Assembly: GCA_938014215.1 (NCBI GenBank)
Contig: CALLRW010000032.1
Coordinates: 1-64,000, forward strand
DNA: 64,000 nucleotides
Source of the DNA: an uncultured Alistipes sp.
GTDB taxonomy: Bacteria; Bacteroidota; Bacteroidia; Bacteroidales; Rikenellaceae
Direction: 5' to 3'
Shown: positions 15,646-25,199 of the stretch, one piece after another
Numbering within the stretch: position 1 is the first letter of the stretch
How the letters are laid out: each line of letters starts with the position of its first letter
Made by a program: the position numbers and the translations under genes
The notes under the pieces: model-generated
What the model saw: only the letters and a program-made list of their open reading frames with translations
The model's database searches: none
What the model was told of the DNA's origin: nothing

Positions 15646-18600
15646 ATGCGCAAAGGTATAAAAATATTGGGAATGGTGTTCTCGGCGGCAGTTCTGTTGC
15701 TGATAATTCTTCCTTTGGGGCTGTCGCTGCTGCTCGACATCCGCACCGTGCAGAACTACGTGGTCGACCGTCTGGCAGAGGCCGTGTCGCGGAGTCTGCA
15801 GACCACCGTTTCGATCGATCACGTCGACATCGGACTCTTCTCGAAGATTCGTGTCGACGGTTTTTATGTCGAGGACTATCAGCGCGATACGCTCTTCTAC
15901 GTGGGCCATCTCGACGCCTACGTCACGGGCTTCGGACTCTTGGGCGGCGGGCTCGAATTCAGCCGCGGCGAGATTGCCGGAGCGAAGCTCTACCTGCGGC
16001 AGACCCCTTCGGGCGAGATGAACATCAAGCAGATCGTCGACCGCATCTCGAACCCCGACCGCGAGAAGAAGGGCAACTTCCGCCTCACGCTGCGCAAGGC
16101 CTCGATCGACGGCATGGACCTCTGCCTGGAGCGGCTCGACCGCCGCGACCCGGAGTTCGGCATCGACTTTGCGCACATGCACCTCTACGGCATGTCGGCC
16201 TTTGTCGAGGACTTCACGATTGACGGGCAGGCGATCTACACCTCGATCGAGCGGCTGGCGGCCCGCGAGCGGAGCGGCTTCGAACTCGAACGCTTGTCGG
16301 GACGCTTCTACATGACGCAGGGCTGCTTGGGTTTCGAGGATACGGAGATCCTCACCCGGCGTTCGGAGATCCACATCCCCTACATTTCGCTCGTCGGCAA
16401 CTCGTGGGACGACTACCGGGAGTTCGTCGACGAGGTGCGCATCGACGCTGCCGTGCGCCGCTCGAAGGTCTCGACCGACGACATCGCCTACTTTGCCCCC
16501 TCGCTGCGCGACTGGCACCTGACCTTCGAAGGGGCCGATCTCGAACTGACGGGCGCGGTGGCCGACTTCACGGGGCGGATCCGCAGCCTGACCGTCGACG
16601 AACGGACGAGTCTGACCGGCACGCTGGCCATCCGGGGGCTTCCCGACATCCGGAAGACCCGCTTCGACATCGACCTCACGCGGCTGCGCTCGACGGCCCG
16701 GGCCCTCGACCGGGTGGCGCTGGGCATCACGGGGCACCGCCTTCCGGAATCGGTCACCTCGGTGGCCGAGCGTTCGGGGCGGATCGACCTCGGAGCCCGC
16801 TTCGTGGGGAGCCTTTCGGCATTCGACCTGCGCCTCGGTGTCGAAACCGGGGTGGGGAAGGTCGAGGGGGCGCTGGCCCTGGCGCCGCGCGGCAAGGGGC
16901 TGAGCTCGGTCCGCGGCGAGGTCCTGACACGCGACCTGCGCCTGGGCGAACTCCTCGACCGGAGCGATCTGCTGGGCAACGCCACGCTCTCGGCCCGCAT
17001 CGACGGTACGATCGGCCGCGGCACCACCGATGCCAACATCGTCGGCAGTGTCACCAACCTGGGGCTGAATGACTACGTCTACGACTCGCTGCGGCTGGAC
17101 GGACGCCTGCGCAACCGCGAGTTCGACGGCCGCATCACGGCCCGCGACCCGAATCTCGACTTCAACTTCTTCGGCAAGGTCGATCTCAACGACTCGGTGC
17201 CGCGCTACGACTTTGCACTCGATCTGAACCATGCCGATCTGGCCCGGCTTCATGTCAACCGCCGCGATTCGGTTTCGGTGCTCTCGGCCTTCATCGAGGC
17301 CAACGCCAGCGGCCGTTCGCTCGACGACCTGAACGGCTCGATCCGCATCTCCGACGCCCGCTACCGCTACAACGACAAGGAGGTCACCGCCTCGCAGATC
17401 CGCGTGCGGGGCGAGAACTCGGCCGACAGCAAGTTCGTCGAGCTGCGTTCGGACTTTGCCGACGCCACCTTCCGCTCGAAGACCAGCTACCGCACCGTCT
17501 TTGAATACCTGCGGCGCAGCGCCTGGCGCTACCTGCCGATCCTGGGCCGTGGCGAACCCGAGATCAGCCGTGCGGCCCGCAAGACGGCCGTGGCCAACGA
17601 CTTCTCGCTGCTGTCGGTCAACATCCGCAACTTCAACCCCATTGCCGATGCCGTCTCGGCCGGACTGCAGATTGCCGACGGTTCGTCGCTGCAGCTGCTC
17701 TTCAACCCGGCCAGCGACCAGCTCTCGCTCAAGGCCTCGTCGGAGTACATCGAGCGCCACCGGATGCTGGCCACGCGCCTGTCGGTCAACGCCTCGAACC
17801 GCGGTGACTCGCTGGCCGTCTACGCCTCGGCCGAGGACCTTTATGCCGGGGTGCTGCACCTGCCGCGGCTCTCGCTCACGGGCGGTGCCAAGCAGGGGCG
17901 CGTGCAGCTCTCGGCCGGCTTCACCGATACGACGCGCCACGCCTCGGGGCTCGTCGGGTTCCGGGCCGGGGTGGTCGACGAACACGGCCCCAACGGCCGG
18001 GTCGTCGAACTGCGCATCCAGCCCTCGCACATCACCCGCGGCGACAAGACGTGGCAGATCTTCGCCCACCGCATCCTGCTCGATACGGCGCGCGTGAAGA
18101 TCGACCACTTCTTCGTGATGAACGACCAGCAGGAGCTGCTGCTCGACGGCGTGGCCTCGCGCAGCCGCGAGGATTCGCTGACCCTCTCGCTGCGGAACTT
18201 CGACCTGGCGCCCTTCACGCAGATCGCCGAACGCATGGGCTACTACATCGAGGGGCGCACGAACGGTTCGGCGACGATGAAATCGGTGCTGCGCGGGGCG
18301 GAGGTGACGGCCGACATCCGCCTCGACAGCGTCGGGGTGAACGACATCCCGGCTCCGCCCATGCGGCTCGTTTCGCGCTGGGACTTCGCCCAGAACCGCG
18401 CCGGCGTCACGGTGACCAACCGCGAGAAGCGCGATACGCTCATCCGCGGCTTCTACGCCCCGTCGCGCAACCGCTACTATGCCCGCCTGAAGGTCGACAG
18501 CCTCGACATGGGGCTGCTGGATCCGCTCCTGTCGGGGGTGATCTCCTCGACCGAGGGGATGGCATCGGCCGACCTGGTGCTGCAGGGGCAGGGGCGTGCG

Positions 18601-20328
18601 GCCGATCTGGGGGGCGAGATCCGCGTGCGGGGGCTCCGCACGACGGTCGACTACACGCGGGTCGGCTACTCGATGCCCGAGGCGCTGCTCACGGTGCGCA
18701 ACAACCGCTTCCAGGCCACGAATGTCCCGGTCTACGACCCCCACGGCAACCGCGGCCGTTTTGATTTCGATCTGAATCTCGAACACCTCTCGAACATCTC
18801 CTACGACGTGCGGGTGGCCCCGCAGCAGATGCTCGTCCTCCACACGACGGCCGAGGACAACGACCTCTTCCACGGCGAGGTCTACGCCACGGGCATGGCC
18901 CGCATCCGCGGCGACAAGGGGTCGGTCGACATGGAGATTGCCGCCTCGACCGACGGCAATTCGTCGTTCGTCATGCCGCTGTCGAGCAAGTCGAACATCT
19001 CGAATGCCGACTTCGTGGTCTTCGTCCAGCCGCACCGGATCGATTCGCTGGACGACGTGGCGCGGCGCAAGCTCTCGTTCGAACGGCGCCGCCACCCGGA
19101 GTTCAATACCGGCAGCCGGATGAACATCAGCATGGCGCTCGACGTGCAGCCGAACGTCGAGGTGGAGCTCGACGTGGCCGGAAATACGGTCAAGGGGCGC
19201 GGTGCCGGAGCGCTGAACCTCGAGATCAACCCCAGCGAAAACGTCTTCATGATCAACGGCGACTACACGATCGAGCAGGGAAGTTTCCTGCTGTCGCTGC
19301 AGCAGATCATCAACAAGCGCTTCACGATCGAGAGCGGGTCGTCGATCCAGTGGACCGGTTCGCCGATGAACGCACAGTTGGATATCGACGCCGTCTACAA
19401 GGTCAAGGCCTCGCTGCAGCCGCTGCTGCAGGGGACGTCCGAAAATCTGGGCGGGGAGCGTTCGGTGCCGGTCGAGTGTGTGATCCACCTCGGGGAGTCG
19501 CTCTCGAATCCGACGATCGGCTTCGACGTGCGCGTGCCGGGGTCCGATCCCGAGACAGCCGCCGTGGTGTCGAGTGCCCTCTCCACGCCGGAGACCGTCG
19601 ACACGCAGTTCCTCTACCTGCTGCTCTTCAACAGCTTCATGTCCGAAAGCACGACGCAGTCGTCGTCGAACATCGGCAGTTCGGCCTCGGCGGCCACGGG
19701 CATGGAGTTCATCTCGAACATGGTCAGCAACTGGCTCTCGTCGTCGGACTACAACGTCGTGATCCGCTACCGGCCCAAGTCGGAGCTGACGAGCGACGAG
19801 GTCGACTTCGGACTGTCGAAGAGCCTGATCAACAACCGGCTGTTCGTCGAGGTCGAGGGCAACTACCTGATCGACAACAAGCAGGCGGTGAACAACAACA
19901 CGATGTCGAACTTCATGGGCGAGGCCTACATCACCTACCTGATCGACCGTGCGGGGACGCTCAAGCTGAAGGCCTTCACGCAGACGATCGACCGGTTCGA
20001 CGAGAACCAGGGTCTGCAGGAGACGGGCATGGGCATCTACTTCAAGGAGGATTTCGACAATCTGCGGGACCTTCGCAACCGGATCCGCGAACGCTTCACC
20101 AACAAGCGCCGCAAGGCACGCCGCATGGCCCGGCGTGCGGCCCGCGAGGCGGAGCGTGCCGAACAGAAGGCGGCCGAGGAGGCGGAGCGGGAGCCGGCCG
20201 ACTCGTTGTCGCCCTTTGCGGTCGTCGAGCCGGAGTATGTCCCGTCGGAGGAGGAGTCGGAGGCGCTGAAAAGTGACGGCAAAACGACGAAAGCGGCCGA
20301 AAGGGGTATGACGGATGAAAAAAGATGA
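15646..20328 (+). CDS. tamB: Translocation and assembly module TamB-like protein
   Basis: A very large envelope protein (1560 residues) of the TamB/AsmA-like family, which spans the periplasm as a hydrophobic-groove beta-taco and moves phospholipid or assists outer-membrane protein assembly. An N-terminal signal anchor (about residues 6-27) is followed by a long repetitive beta-rich region and the C-terminal DUF490/TamB domain (about 1150-1500). The tail is Lys/Arg/Glu-rich (KRRKARRMARRAAREAERAE), probably coiled. ATG at 15646 is chosen because MRKGIKILGMVFSAAVLLLI is the membrane anchor; upstream codons overlap tsaD's promoter region. ExbB/ExbD/TonB follow on the same strand. Confidence 0.92.
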   Translation: MRKGIKILGMVFSAAVLLLIILPLGLSLLLDIRTVQNYVVDRLAEAVSRSLQTTVSIDHVDIGLFSKIRVDGFYVEDYQRDTLFYVGHLDAYVTGFGLLGGGLEFSRGEIAGAKLYLRQTPSGEMNIKQIVDRISNPDREKKGNFRLTLRKASIDGMDLCLERLDRRDPEFGIDFAHMHLYGMSAFVEDFTIDGQAIYTSIERLAARERSGFELERLSGRFYMTQGCLGFEDTEILTRRSEIHIPYISLVGNSWDDYREFVDEVRIDAAVRRSKVSTDDIAYFAPSLRDWHLTFEGADLELTGAVADFTGRIRSLTVDERTSLTGTLAIRGLPDIRKTRFDIDLTRLRSTARALDRVALGITGHRLPESVTSVAERSGRIDLGARFVGSLSAFDLRLGVETGVGKVEGALALAPRGKGLSSVRGEVLTRDLRLGELLDRSDLLGNATLSARIDGTIGRGTTDANIVGSVTNLGLNDYVYDSLRLDGRLRNREFDGRITARDPNLDFNFFGKVDLNDSVPRYDFALDLNHADLARLHVNRRDSVSVLSAFIEANASGRSLDDLNGSIRISDARYRYNDKEVTASQIRVRGENSADSKFVELRSDFADATFRSKTSYRTVFEYLRRSAWRYLPILGRGEPEISRAARKTAVANDFSLLSVNIRNFNPIADAVSAGLQIADGSSLQLLFNPASDQLSLKASSEYIERHRMLATRLSVNASNRGDSLAVYASAEDLYAGVLHLPRLSLTGGAKQGRVQLSAGFTDTTRHASGLVGFRAGVVDEHGPNGRVVELRIQPSHITRGDKTWQIFAHRILLDTARVKIDHFFVMNDQQELLLDGVASRSREDSLTLSLRNFDLAPFTQIAERMGYYIEGRTNGSATMKSVLRGAEVTADIRLDSVGVNDIPAPPMRLVSRWDFAQNRAGVTVTNREKRDTLIRGFYAPSRNRYYARLKVDSLDMGLLDPLLSGVISSTEGMASADLVLQGQGRAADLGGEIRVRGLRTTVDYTRVGYSMPEALLTVRNNRFQATNVPVYDPHGNRGRFDFDLNLEHLSNISYDVRVAPQQMLVLHTTAEDNDLFHGEVYATGMARIRGDKGSVDMEIAASTDGNSSFVMPLSSKSNISNADFVVFVQPHRIDSLDDVARRKLSFERRRHPEFNTGSRMNISMALDVQPNVEVELDVAGNTVKGRGAGALNLEINPSENVFMINGDYTIEQGSFLLSLQQIINKRFTIESGSSIQWTGSPMNAQLDIDAVYKVKASLQPLLQGTSENLGGERSVPVECVIHLGESLSNPTIGFDVRVPGSDPETAAVVSSALSTPETVDTQFLYLLLFNSFMSESTTQSSSNIGSSASAATGMEFISNMVSNWLSSSDYNVVIRYRPKSELTSDEVDFGLSKSLINNRLFVEVEGNYLIDNKQAVNNNTMSNFMGEAYITYLIDRAGTLKLKAFTQTIDRFDENQGLQETGMGIYFKEDFDNLRDLRNRIRERFTNKRRKARRMARRAAREAERAEQKAAEEAEREPADSLSPFAVVEPEYVPSEEESEALKSDGKTTKAAERGMTDEKR

Positions 20329-20336
20329 TAAATTTG
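20329..20336 (+). promoter_or_regulatory. -7 box for the exbB-exbD-tonB group
   Basis: TAAATTTG begins directly after the tamB stop codon and matches TAnnTTTG; the exbB-type ATG is 52 bp further. The transport-energising genes can thus be transcribed separately from tamB. Confidence 0.55.
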
Positions 20337-20388
20337 CGCCGAAAAGAAAAAGAGAACATAAAAACACTAAAATTTTCACAAAAACGCT

Positions 20389-21063
20389 ATGACAACATTT
20401 TTGCAGGCTGCCGAAGCGGTAGCCGTCAGTGAGGAGACCCGTATGGGTTTGTGGGAGCTGTTTACCAAGGGAGGCTGGCTGATGTGGCCGCTGCTGATCC
20501 TGGGTGGAGTGACGATCTTCATCTTCGTGGAGCGCTTTCTGGCCATCCGCAAGGCGTCGGTGCTGGACATGAACTTCATGAACCGCATCCGCGACTACAT
20601 CTCCGACGGCAAGATCTCGACGGCCGTCAACCTCTGCAAGAAGACCGACACGCCGATCGCCCGCATGGTCGAGAAGGGTATCGAGCGCATCGGACGCCCG
20701 ATGAGCGACGTGCAGACGGCCATCGAGAATGTGGCCAACCTCGAGGTGTCGAAGCTCGAAAACGGACTTCCGTTCCTGGCGACGATCGCCGGCGGCGCCC
20801 CGATGCTGGGCTTCCTGGGTACGGTGCTCGGCATGGTGCAGACCTTCATGGACATGTCGGCGGCGGGCGGTACGGTCGACCTGGCGCTGCTGGCCAGCGG
20901 CATGTACGTGGCCATGGTCACCACGGTCGGCGGTCTGATCGTCGGCATTCCGGCCTACTTCGGCTACAACTACCTGGTGGCACGCATCGAGAAGCTCGTT
21001 TTCCAGATGGAGGCCAACTCGATCGCCTTCATGGACATTCTGAATCAACCCGTTCAAAAATAG
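20389..21063 (+). CDS. exbB: MotA/TolQ/ExbB proton channel family protein
   Basis: An inner-membrane proton-channel subunit of 224 residues that harvests proton motive force for TonB (or Tol) with ExbD. A first transmembrane helix at about 25-45 (LMWPLLILGGVTIFIFVERFLA) precedes a cytoplasmic loop with AIENVANLEVSKLENGL. Two further helices at about 125-145 and 165-190 carry the family signature PMLGFLGTVLGMVQTF and MVTTVGGLIVGIPAY. It is followed 9 bp later by exbD and then a TonB protein, so the ExbB role is favoured over TolQ. Confidence 0.93.
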   Translation: MTTFLQAAEAVAVSEETRMGLWELFTKGGWLMWPLLILGGVTIFIFVERFLAIRKASVLDMNFMNRIRDYISDGKISTAVNLCKKTDTPIARMVEKGIERIGRPMSDVQTAIENVANLEVSKLENGLPFLATIAGGAPMLGFLGTVLGMVQTFMDMSAAGGTVDLALLASGMYVAMVTTVGGLIVGIPAYFGYNYLVARIEKLVFQMEANSIAFMDILNQPVQK

Positions 21064-21072
21064 GAGGCGGCC

Positions 21073-21480
21073 ATGGCTATCAAACACGGTTCGAAAGTCG
21101 ATAAATCGTTCTCGGCGTCGTCGATGACCGACCTGATGTTCCTGCTGCTGCTGTTCCTGCTGATCGCCACGACGCTGATCAACCCCAACGCCCTGAAGCT
21201 GATGCTGCCGAAGAGCTCGAACCAGCTGAAGGACAAGGCGATGACGACGGTTTCGGTGCAGGATGCCGGGCACGGGCAATACCGCTACTACGTCGAGCTG
21301 CAGAACGTGGGCTCGATCGAGGGGGTGGAGCGGGCCCTGAAGGAGCGCCTCGACGGACAGAAGGATGCCACCGTGTCGCTGCACTGCGACAAGACGGTGG
21401 CCGTCGACGAGGTGGTCAAGGTGATGAACATCGCCAAGGACAACAACTACAAGTTGATTTTGGCAACGACGCCGCGTTAG
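21073..21480 (+). CDS. exbD: ExbD/TolR family biopolymer transporter
   Basis: A 135-residue single-pass inner-membrane protein. A short cytoplasmic N-terminus is followed by a transmembrane helix at about 16-36 containing the conserved Asp of MTDLMFLLLLF, then a periplasmic C-terminal domain. It forms the proton channel with ExbB and passes energy to TonB. Its gene lies 9 bp after exbB and 138 bp before tonB. Confidence 0.92.
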   Translation: MAIKHGSKVDKSFSASSMTDLMFLLLLFLLIATTLINPNALKLMLPKSSNQLKDKAMTTVSVQDAGHGQYRYYVELQNVGSIEGVERALKERLDGQKDATVSLHCDKTVAVDEVVKVMNIAKDNNYKLILATTPR

Positions 21481-21618
21481 CAGGCCGTTGCCGGGGAGCG
21501 TGGCAGGCGCTTCGCCGGGGGTGATCCGCGGCGGAGGGCGGAGAGCGAGGGGGTGGACAGACGGCGGTTGCCGCCAGGTCCGGCCCGACCGGCCACGCTC
21601 CAGGAAGGAGAGTTGGAT

Positions 21619-22305
21619 ATGTATTATTATGATCCTGACAACAAATCCCCGCGCAAGTGGGCGATTCTGGCGGCATCGGCCTATGCGTTGCTGCTGGTGG
21701 GGTCGTTTGCACTGGTGACGTTCGACTTTTCGCCGGCGCTGGAGAAGCCCGGGGATACGATCCTGGTGGACTTCACCGAGCCGCCGGTCGAGCCACCGCG
21801 CCCGCCGGTGAAGGTGGCCACGCAGCCGCGCGTGCACGACGAGGCGGCCCCCGAGGAGCGGGTGGCCCAGGTGACGGGCAAGGACGAGGTGACCCAGACC
21901 CCCAACCCCAAGGCGCTCTTCAAGATGAACAAGAGCGGGGCCGACGAACCCGAGAATGCGGGCAATCCGCACGCTCCGAAGGGCGAGGACAAGGCCTCGG
22001 GCAAGGGCCCGGGGCTGAACCCCGACGGACTGGACCAGCTCGACAAGGGGCTTCAGGGGCGCGGACTGGTGGGTTCGCTGCCGCGTCCGGCCTACCCGGG
22101 AGGCAAGAGCGGCAAGGTGGTGATCCGCGTGACGGTGAATCCGTCGGGTCACGTCACGGGCGCTTCGTACGAGCCGAAGGGTTCGACGACGGATGCTCCG
22201 GAGCTGATCGCGGCGGCCCGTGCGGCGGCCCTCAAGGCGCGCTTCACGGAGAGCCGTGCCGCCGTGCAGGGAGGTACGATCACCTATGTTTTCAAACTGA
22301 ATTAG
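21619..22305 (+). CDS. tonB: TonB family energy transducer
   Basis: A periplasm-spanning protein of 228 residues. A short N-terminus (MYYYDPDNKSPRKW) precedes an anchor helix at about 15-35, a Pro-rich stretch (EPPVEPPRPPVKVA), a charged linker and a C-terminal TonB domain (GKSGKVVIRVTVNPSGHV to ITYVFKLN). The domain contacts TonB boxes of outer-membrane receptors such as the one at 63131. The ATG at 21619 follows an AAGGAG-like stretch, unusual in this phylum, and starts exactly at the residues before the anchor; the frame is open further upstream but reads as basic low-complexity sequence. Confidence 0.92.
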   Translation: MYYYDPDNKSPRKWAILAASAYALLLVGSFALVTFDFSPALEKPGDTILVDFTEPPVEPPRPPVKVATQPRVHDEAAPEERVAQVTGKDEVTQTPNPKALFKMNKSGADEPENAGNPHAPKGEDKASGKGPGLNPDGLDQLDKGLQGRGLVGSLPRPAYPGGKSGKVVIRVTVNPSGHVTGASYEPKGSTTDAPELIAAARAAALKARFTESRAAVQGGTITYVFKLN

Positions 22306-22318
22306 CAAGACTTCAACC

Positions 22319-22744
22319 ATGAAAAAGATTTTGTCGGTGATGCTCTGCGGCCTGCTCGTGGCGGGGATCTGCGTGGCCGGACCCGCCCGCAAGGGGCGCC
22401 AGCCCAAAGAGGAGTCGGGGGCGCACCTGCGGCTGGAGGAGACCTCATGGAACTTCGGCGACGTACAGCGCCGGGGGGGCGACCTGGTTCACGAATTCCG
22501 TTTCGTGAACGACGGCTCGACGCCGCTGGTGCTCGTGCGGGTCATCACCTCGTGTTCGTGCATCAAGGCCTCGTTCTCGAAGCGCCCGGTGGCTCCGGCC
22601 GATTCGGGGGTGATCCGCATCGTCTACGAGCCCCACAAGAGCGAACCCGGAGCCTTCAACAAGGTGATCCAGATCTACTCGAACTCGGTCGACGGCCGTG
22701 ACATCCTCACCGTGCAGGGCAACTCGCTCGACGAGCAGGAGTAG
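22319..22744 (+). CDS. DUF1573 domain-containing secreted protein
   Basis: A 141-residue exported protein: signal peptide (MKKILSVMLCGLLVAGICVAG), a basic linker, then one DUF1573 domain (WNFGDVQRRGGDLVHEFRF, TSCSCIKASF, VIRIVYEP, YSNSVDG). The domain is an immunoglobulin-like fold very common in Bacteroidota; its role is unknown. It follows tonB by 13 bp and is probably in the same transcript, which hints at an envelope function. Confidence 0.88.
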   Translation: MKKILSVMLCGLLVAGICVAGPARKGRQPKEESGAHLRLEETSWNFGDVQRRGGDLVHEFRFVNDGSTPLVLVRVITSCSCIKASFSKRPVAPADSGVIRIVYEPHKSEPGAFNKVIQIYSNSVDGRDILTVQGNSLDEQE

Positions 22745-22815
22745 CTTCCCGCACGGCGATGGAGGCCGGTGCAGGAGGCCGGCGAAGGAGACAACCAAAC
22801 CGATTATTTAGATTT

Positions 22816-24129
22816 ATGGCAATACTCTTTTCTCAAGCAACGATTCTGCCGATGAGCGATCCGGCCGACGACCGCCGCACCTTCACGGGATGGGTGGGCG
22901 TCGAGGGGAACCGCCTGGCGCTGGTGACGTCGGACGCGGCTTCGGCCGAGGCCTTCCGTGCGTCGCATCCCGGTCTTCGGGAGATCGACTGCCGGGGCAA
23001 ACTCGTCATGCCGGGGCTGATCAACACCCACTGCCACGCCGCGATGACGCTCCAGCGCAGCTACGCCGACGACATCACGCTCATGTCGTGGCTCTACGAC
23101 TATATCTGGCCCTTCGAGGCGAAGCAGACCCCCGACGAGGTGGCGCTGGGCATGACGCTCGGCATCGTCGAGATGCTGTTGGGGGGCGTGACGTCGTTCG
23201 TCGACATGTACTACTTCGAGGATCGCTGTGTCGAGGTGGCCGAACGGCTCGGGATCCGTGCCGTGCTGGGCTGCAACTATTTCGATACCAACATCGAGGA
23301 GGTCTTCCCGCAGATTGAGCGGGCCGTCGAACGGGCGGCTGCGGGCAGCGGACGCGTGCGGATCGCCGTGGCGCCCCATTCGCCCTATACGGTCTCGCCG
23401 GAGAATCTGGTGCGGGGTCGCGAGCTGGCCGAACGGCTCGGCATCGGGTTGATGACCCACATTGCCGAGACGCGTGACGAGGTGCGCATCGTGCGCGAAC
23501 GCTACGGCCGTACGCCGGTCGAGCACCTCGATGCACTGGGGCTGCTCGGCCCGCACACGATCGGGGCCCACTGCATCCACGTGACGGACTCCGACATTGC
23601 GACGCTCGTGGCACGTGACGTGACCGTGTCGCACAACCCGCAGAGCAACATGAAGATCTCGAGCGGCGTGGCGCCCGTTGAGGCGATGCGTCGGGCGGGG
23701 GCGCGGGTGACGGTGGCCACGGACGGCACCTGCTCGAACAACGACCTTGACATGTGGGAGGAGCTGCGTACGGCGAGCTTCCTGCAGAAATCCGCCACGG
23801 GCGACCCGACGGCTCTGCCGGCATGGGAGACGCTGCGGCTGGCCACGGCCAACGGCGCCCGCGCCATGGGGTATGCCGACGGCGAGCTGGGCGTGCTGCG
23901 CGAAGGGGCGCTGGCCGATCTGATCGTCGTCGATCTGCAGAAACCCCATCTGCAGCCGATCCACGACGTGGTTTCGAACCTGGTCTACTGCGGCAAGGCG
24001 GCGGATGTGGAGACCGTTGTGGTCGACGGCCGCATTGTGGTCGAGGAGCGTCGGATTGCGGGGGTGGACCTCGCGGATCTCTACGCCCGGGTGGCCGAGG
24101 CGGTGGGTCGCATCAAGTCGCTCCGATAG
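22816..24129 (+). CDS. Amidohydrolase, MTA/SAH deaminase-like
   Basis: A cytosolic metal-dependent hydrolase of 437 residues in the ATZ/TRZ branch of the amidohydrolase superfamily, which deaminates 5'-methylthioadenosine, S-adenosylhomocysteine or guanine-like purines. Motifs seen are the HxH metal site NTHCHAAM (about 73-77), PHSPYTVSPE, HIAETRDEV, the metal His in GAHCIHVTDSD, and the Asp of ATDGTCSNNDLDMWEE. ATG at 22816 fits the family N-terminus (MAILFSQATILPM). It stands 72 bp after the DUF1573 gene. The substrate cannot be separated within the family by eye; MTA/SAH is the best guess. Confidence 0.85.
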   Translation: MAILFSQATILPMSDPADDRRTFTGWVGVEGNRLALVTSDAASAEAFRASHPGLREIDCRGKLVMPGLINTHCHAAMTLQRSYADDITLMSWLYDYIWPFEAKQTPDEVALGMTLGIVEMLLGGVTSFVDMYYFEDRCVEVAERLGIRAVLGCNYFDTNIEEVFPQIERAVERAAAGSGRVRIAVAPHSPYTVSPENLVRGRELAERLGIGLMTHIAETRDEVRIVRERYGRTPVEHLDALGLLGPHTIGAHCIHVTDSDIATLVARDVTVSHNPQSNMKISSGVAPVEAMRRAGARVTVATDGTCSNNDLDMWEELRTASFLQKSATGDPTALPAWETLRLATANGARAMGYADGELGVLREGALADLIVVDLQKPHLQPIHDVVSNLVYCGKAADVETVVVDGRIVVEERRIAGVDLADLYARVAEAVGRIKSLR

Positions 24130-24430
24130 CCGCGGCGGCGGGGGAGAAGACGCATCGCGAGTGGTTCCGATGGTCGCGGCGGTCCGGATTCAAGCTCTCC
24201 GCACAGTGGCAGGGCCTCGTGTGTGGCTTCGATGGTCGCGGCGATCCGGATTCAAGTTCTCCGCACGACGGCAGGGTATCGCGTATGGCTTCGATGGTCG
24301 CGGCGGCCCGGATTCAAACTCTCCGCACAGTGGCAGGGCTTCGCGAGTGGCTTCGATGGTCGCGGCGGTCCGGATTCAAACTCTCCGCACGGCGGCAGGG
24401 TATCGCGAGTGGCTCCAACGGTTGTGGCGG
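24109..24430 (+). repeat. Tandem array 4: 62-bp unit after the amidohydrolase
   Basis: Four 62-bp units start at 24172, 24234, 24296 and 24358 with GGTCGCGGCG, preceded by a partial unit at 24152-24171. The 3' end of the upstream gene across its stop (CTCCGATAGCCGCGGCGG, 24120-24137) resembles the unit boundary GCTTCGATGGTCGCGGCGG, so the array appears to have grown from the gene's own end. The sequence from 24431 to 24591 shows no clear repeat or gene. Confidence 0.88.
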
Positions 24431-24591
24431 GGAGGCATCAGATTGCTCGGACCGAGGCCGGGAGGTCATCCATCCGGCCGGATTCGCCCCCGCAGCCACG
24501 GCATGCGTCGCAGAAATAGGAATGATCCGTTCCGGGGCGGCGGTTGCGGCACCGGATTTGTGAATAATGAACCGTTAAAATTTGAAACACG

Positions 24592-25104
24592 ATGGAGAAT
24601 CAGGTAACTTTCGGCGGCAAGCCCGTGACGCTTGCCGGCCGGCATTGTGAGGTGGGGGAGATGGTCCCGTCGTTTACGCTCGTTGACGGCTCGCTGCAGC
24701 CGGTCGCCTCGTCGCAGTTCAGCGGCAAGGTACGCATCTACAGTGTCTTCCCGTCGGTCGACACGCCGGTCTGCTCGCTGCAGAACATCCGCTTCAACCG
24801 TGAGGCCTCGCAGTTGAGCGACGAGGTGGTCGTGCTGTCGATTTCGGTTGATCTGCCCTTTGCGCAGAAGCGCTTCTGCGCGGCCGAGGGGATTGATCGC
24901 GTGCATGTACTTTCGGACTACCGCAATCTGGATTTCGGCATGAAGTACGGTTTCGTGCTCGAAGGGCTGCGGCTGCTGGCCCGCGGCGTGGTGGTGGTCG
25001 ACCGCGACGACCGGGTCCGCTACGTGGAGTATGTCCCCGAGGTGACCCACGAACCCGATTACGAAAAGGCGCTGGCCGCGGTGCGCGAACTGCTCGGCAA
25101 ATAG
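24592..25104 (+). CDS. tpx: Thiol peroxidase (peroxiredoxin Tpx type)
   Basis: A cytosolic atypical 2-Cys peroxiredoxin of 170 residues that reduces hydrogen peroxide and alkyl peroxides with thioredoxin. The peroxidatic Cys is in FPSVDTPVCS (about C61), with the Thr and later Arg of the active site. The resolving Cys is in KRFCAAEG (about C95), the alpha3 position typical of Tpx. Family length is 165-170. It is monocistronic between repeat array 4 and a terminator. Confidence 0.95.
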   Translation: MENQVTFGGKPVTLAGRHCEVGEMVPSFTLVDGSLQPVASSQFSGKVRIYSVFPSVDTPVCSLQNIRFNREASQLSDEVVVLSISVDLPFAQKRFCAAEGIDRVHVLSDYRNLDFGMKYGFVLEGLRLLARGVVVVDRDDRVRYVEYVPEVTHEPDYEKALAAVRELLGK

Positions 25105-25138
25105 CCCTTCACGGGGGCGTCAGCCTCCGGTTTATACG

Positions 25139-25178
25139 GAAAAACCCGACGATCCGATGAAGATCGCCGGGTTTTTTG
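25139..25178 (+). terminator. Terminator after tpx
   Basis: AAACCCG...GATC pairs with GATCGCCGGGTTT; the stem ends in a run of six T. A standard intrinsic terminator. Confidence 0.85.
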
Positions 25179-25199
25179 TGGTGAGGGTTCCCGTTTTCC

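Noticed and set aside
20451..21104. His/Gly/Arg-rich frame overlapping exbB in another frame
   Set aside because: It is the +1 shadow of exbB and lacks hydrophobic segments or motifs.
15604..22407. A 2267-codon open frame on the minus strand, antisense to tamB-exbB-exbD-tonB
   Set aside because: It runs across several well-supported plus-strand genes, is Arg/Val/His-rich without domain or signal, and follows from GC-biased codon use that removes stops from the antisense frame.
24152..24419. 62-bp array considered as a CRISPR
   Set aside because: Units are contiguous with no unique spacers, repeats are too long, and no cas genes are present. The same holds for the other arrays.
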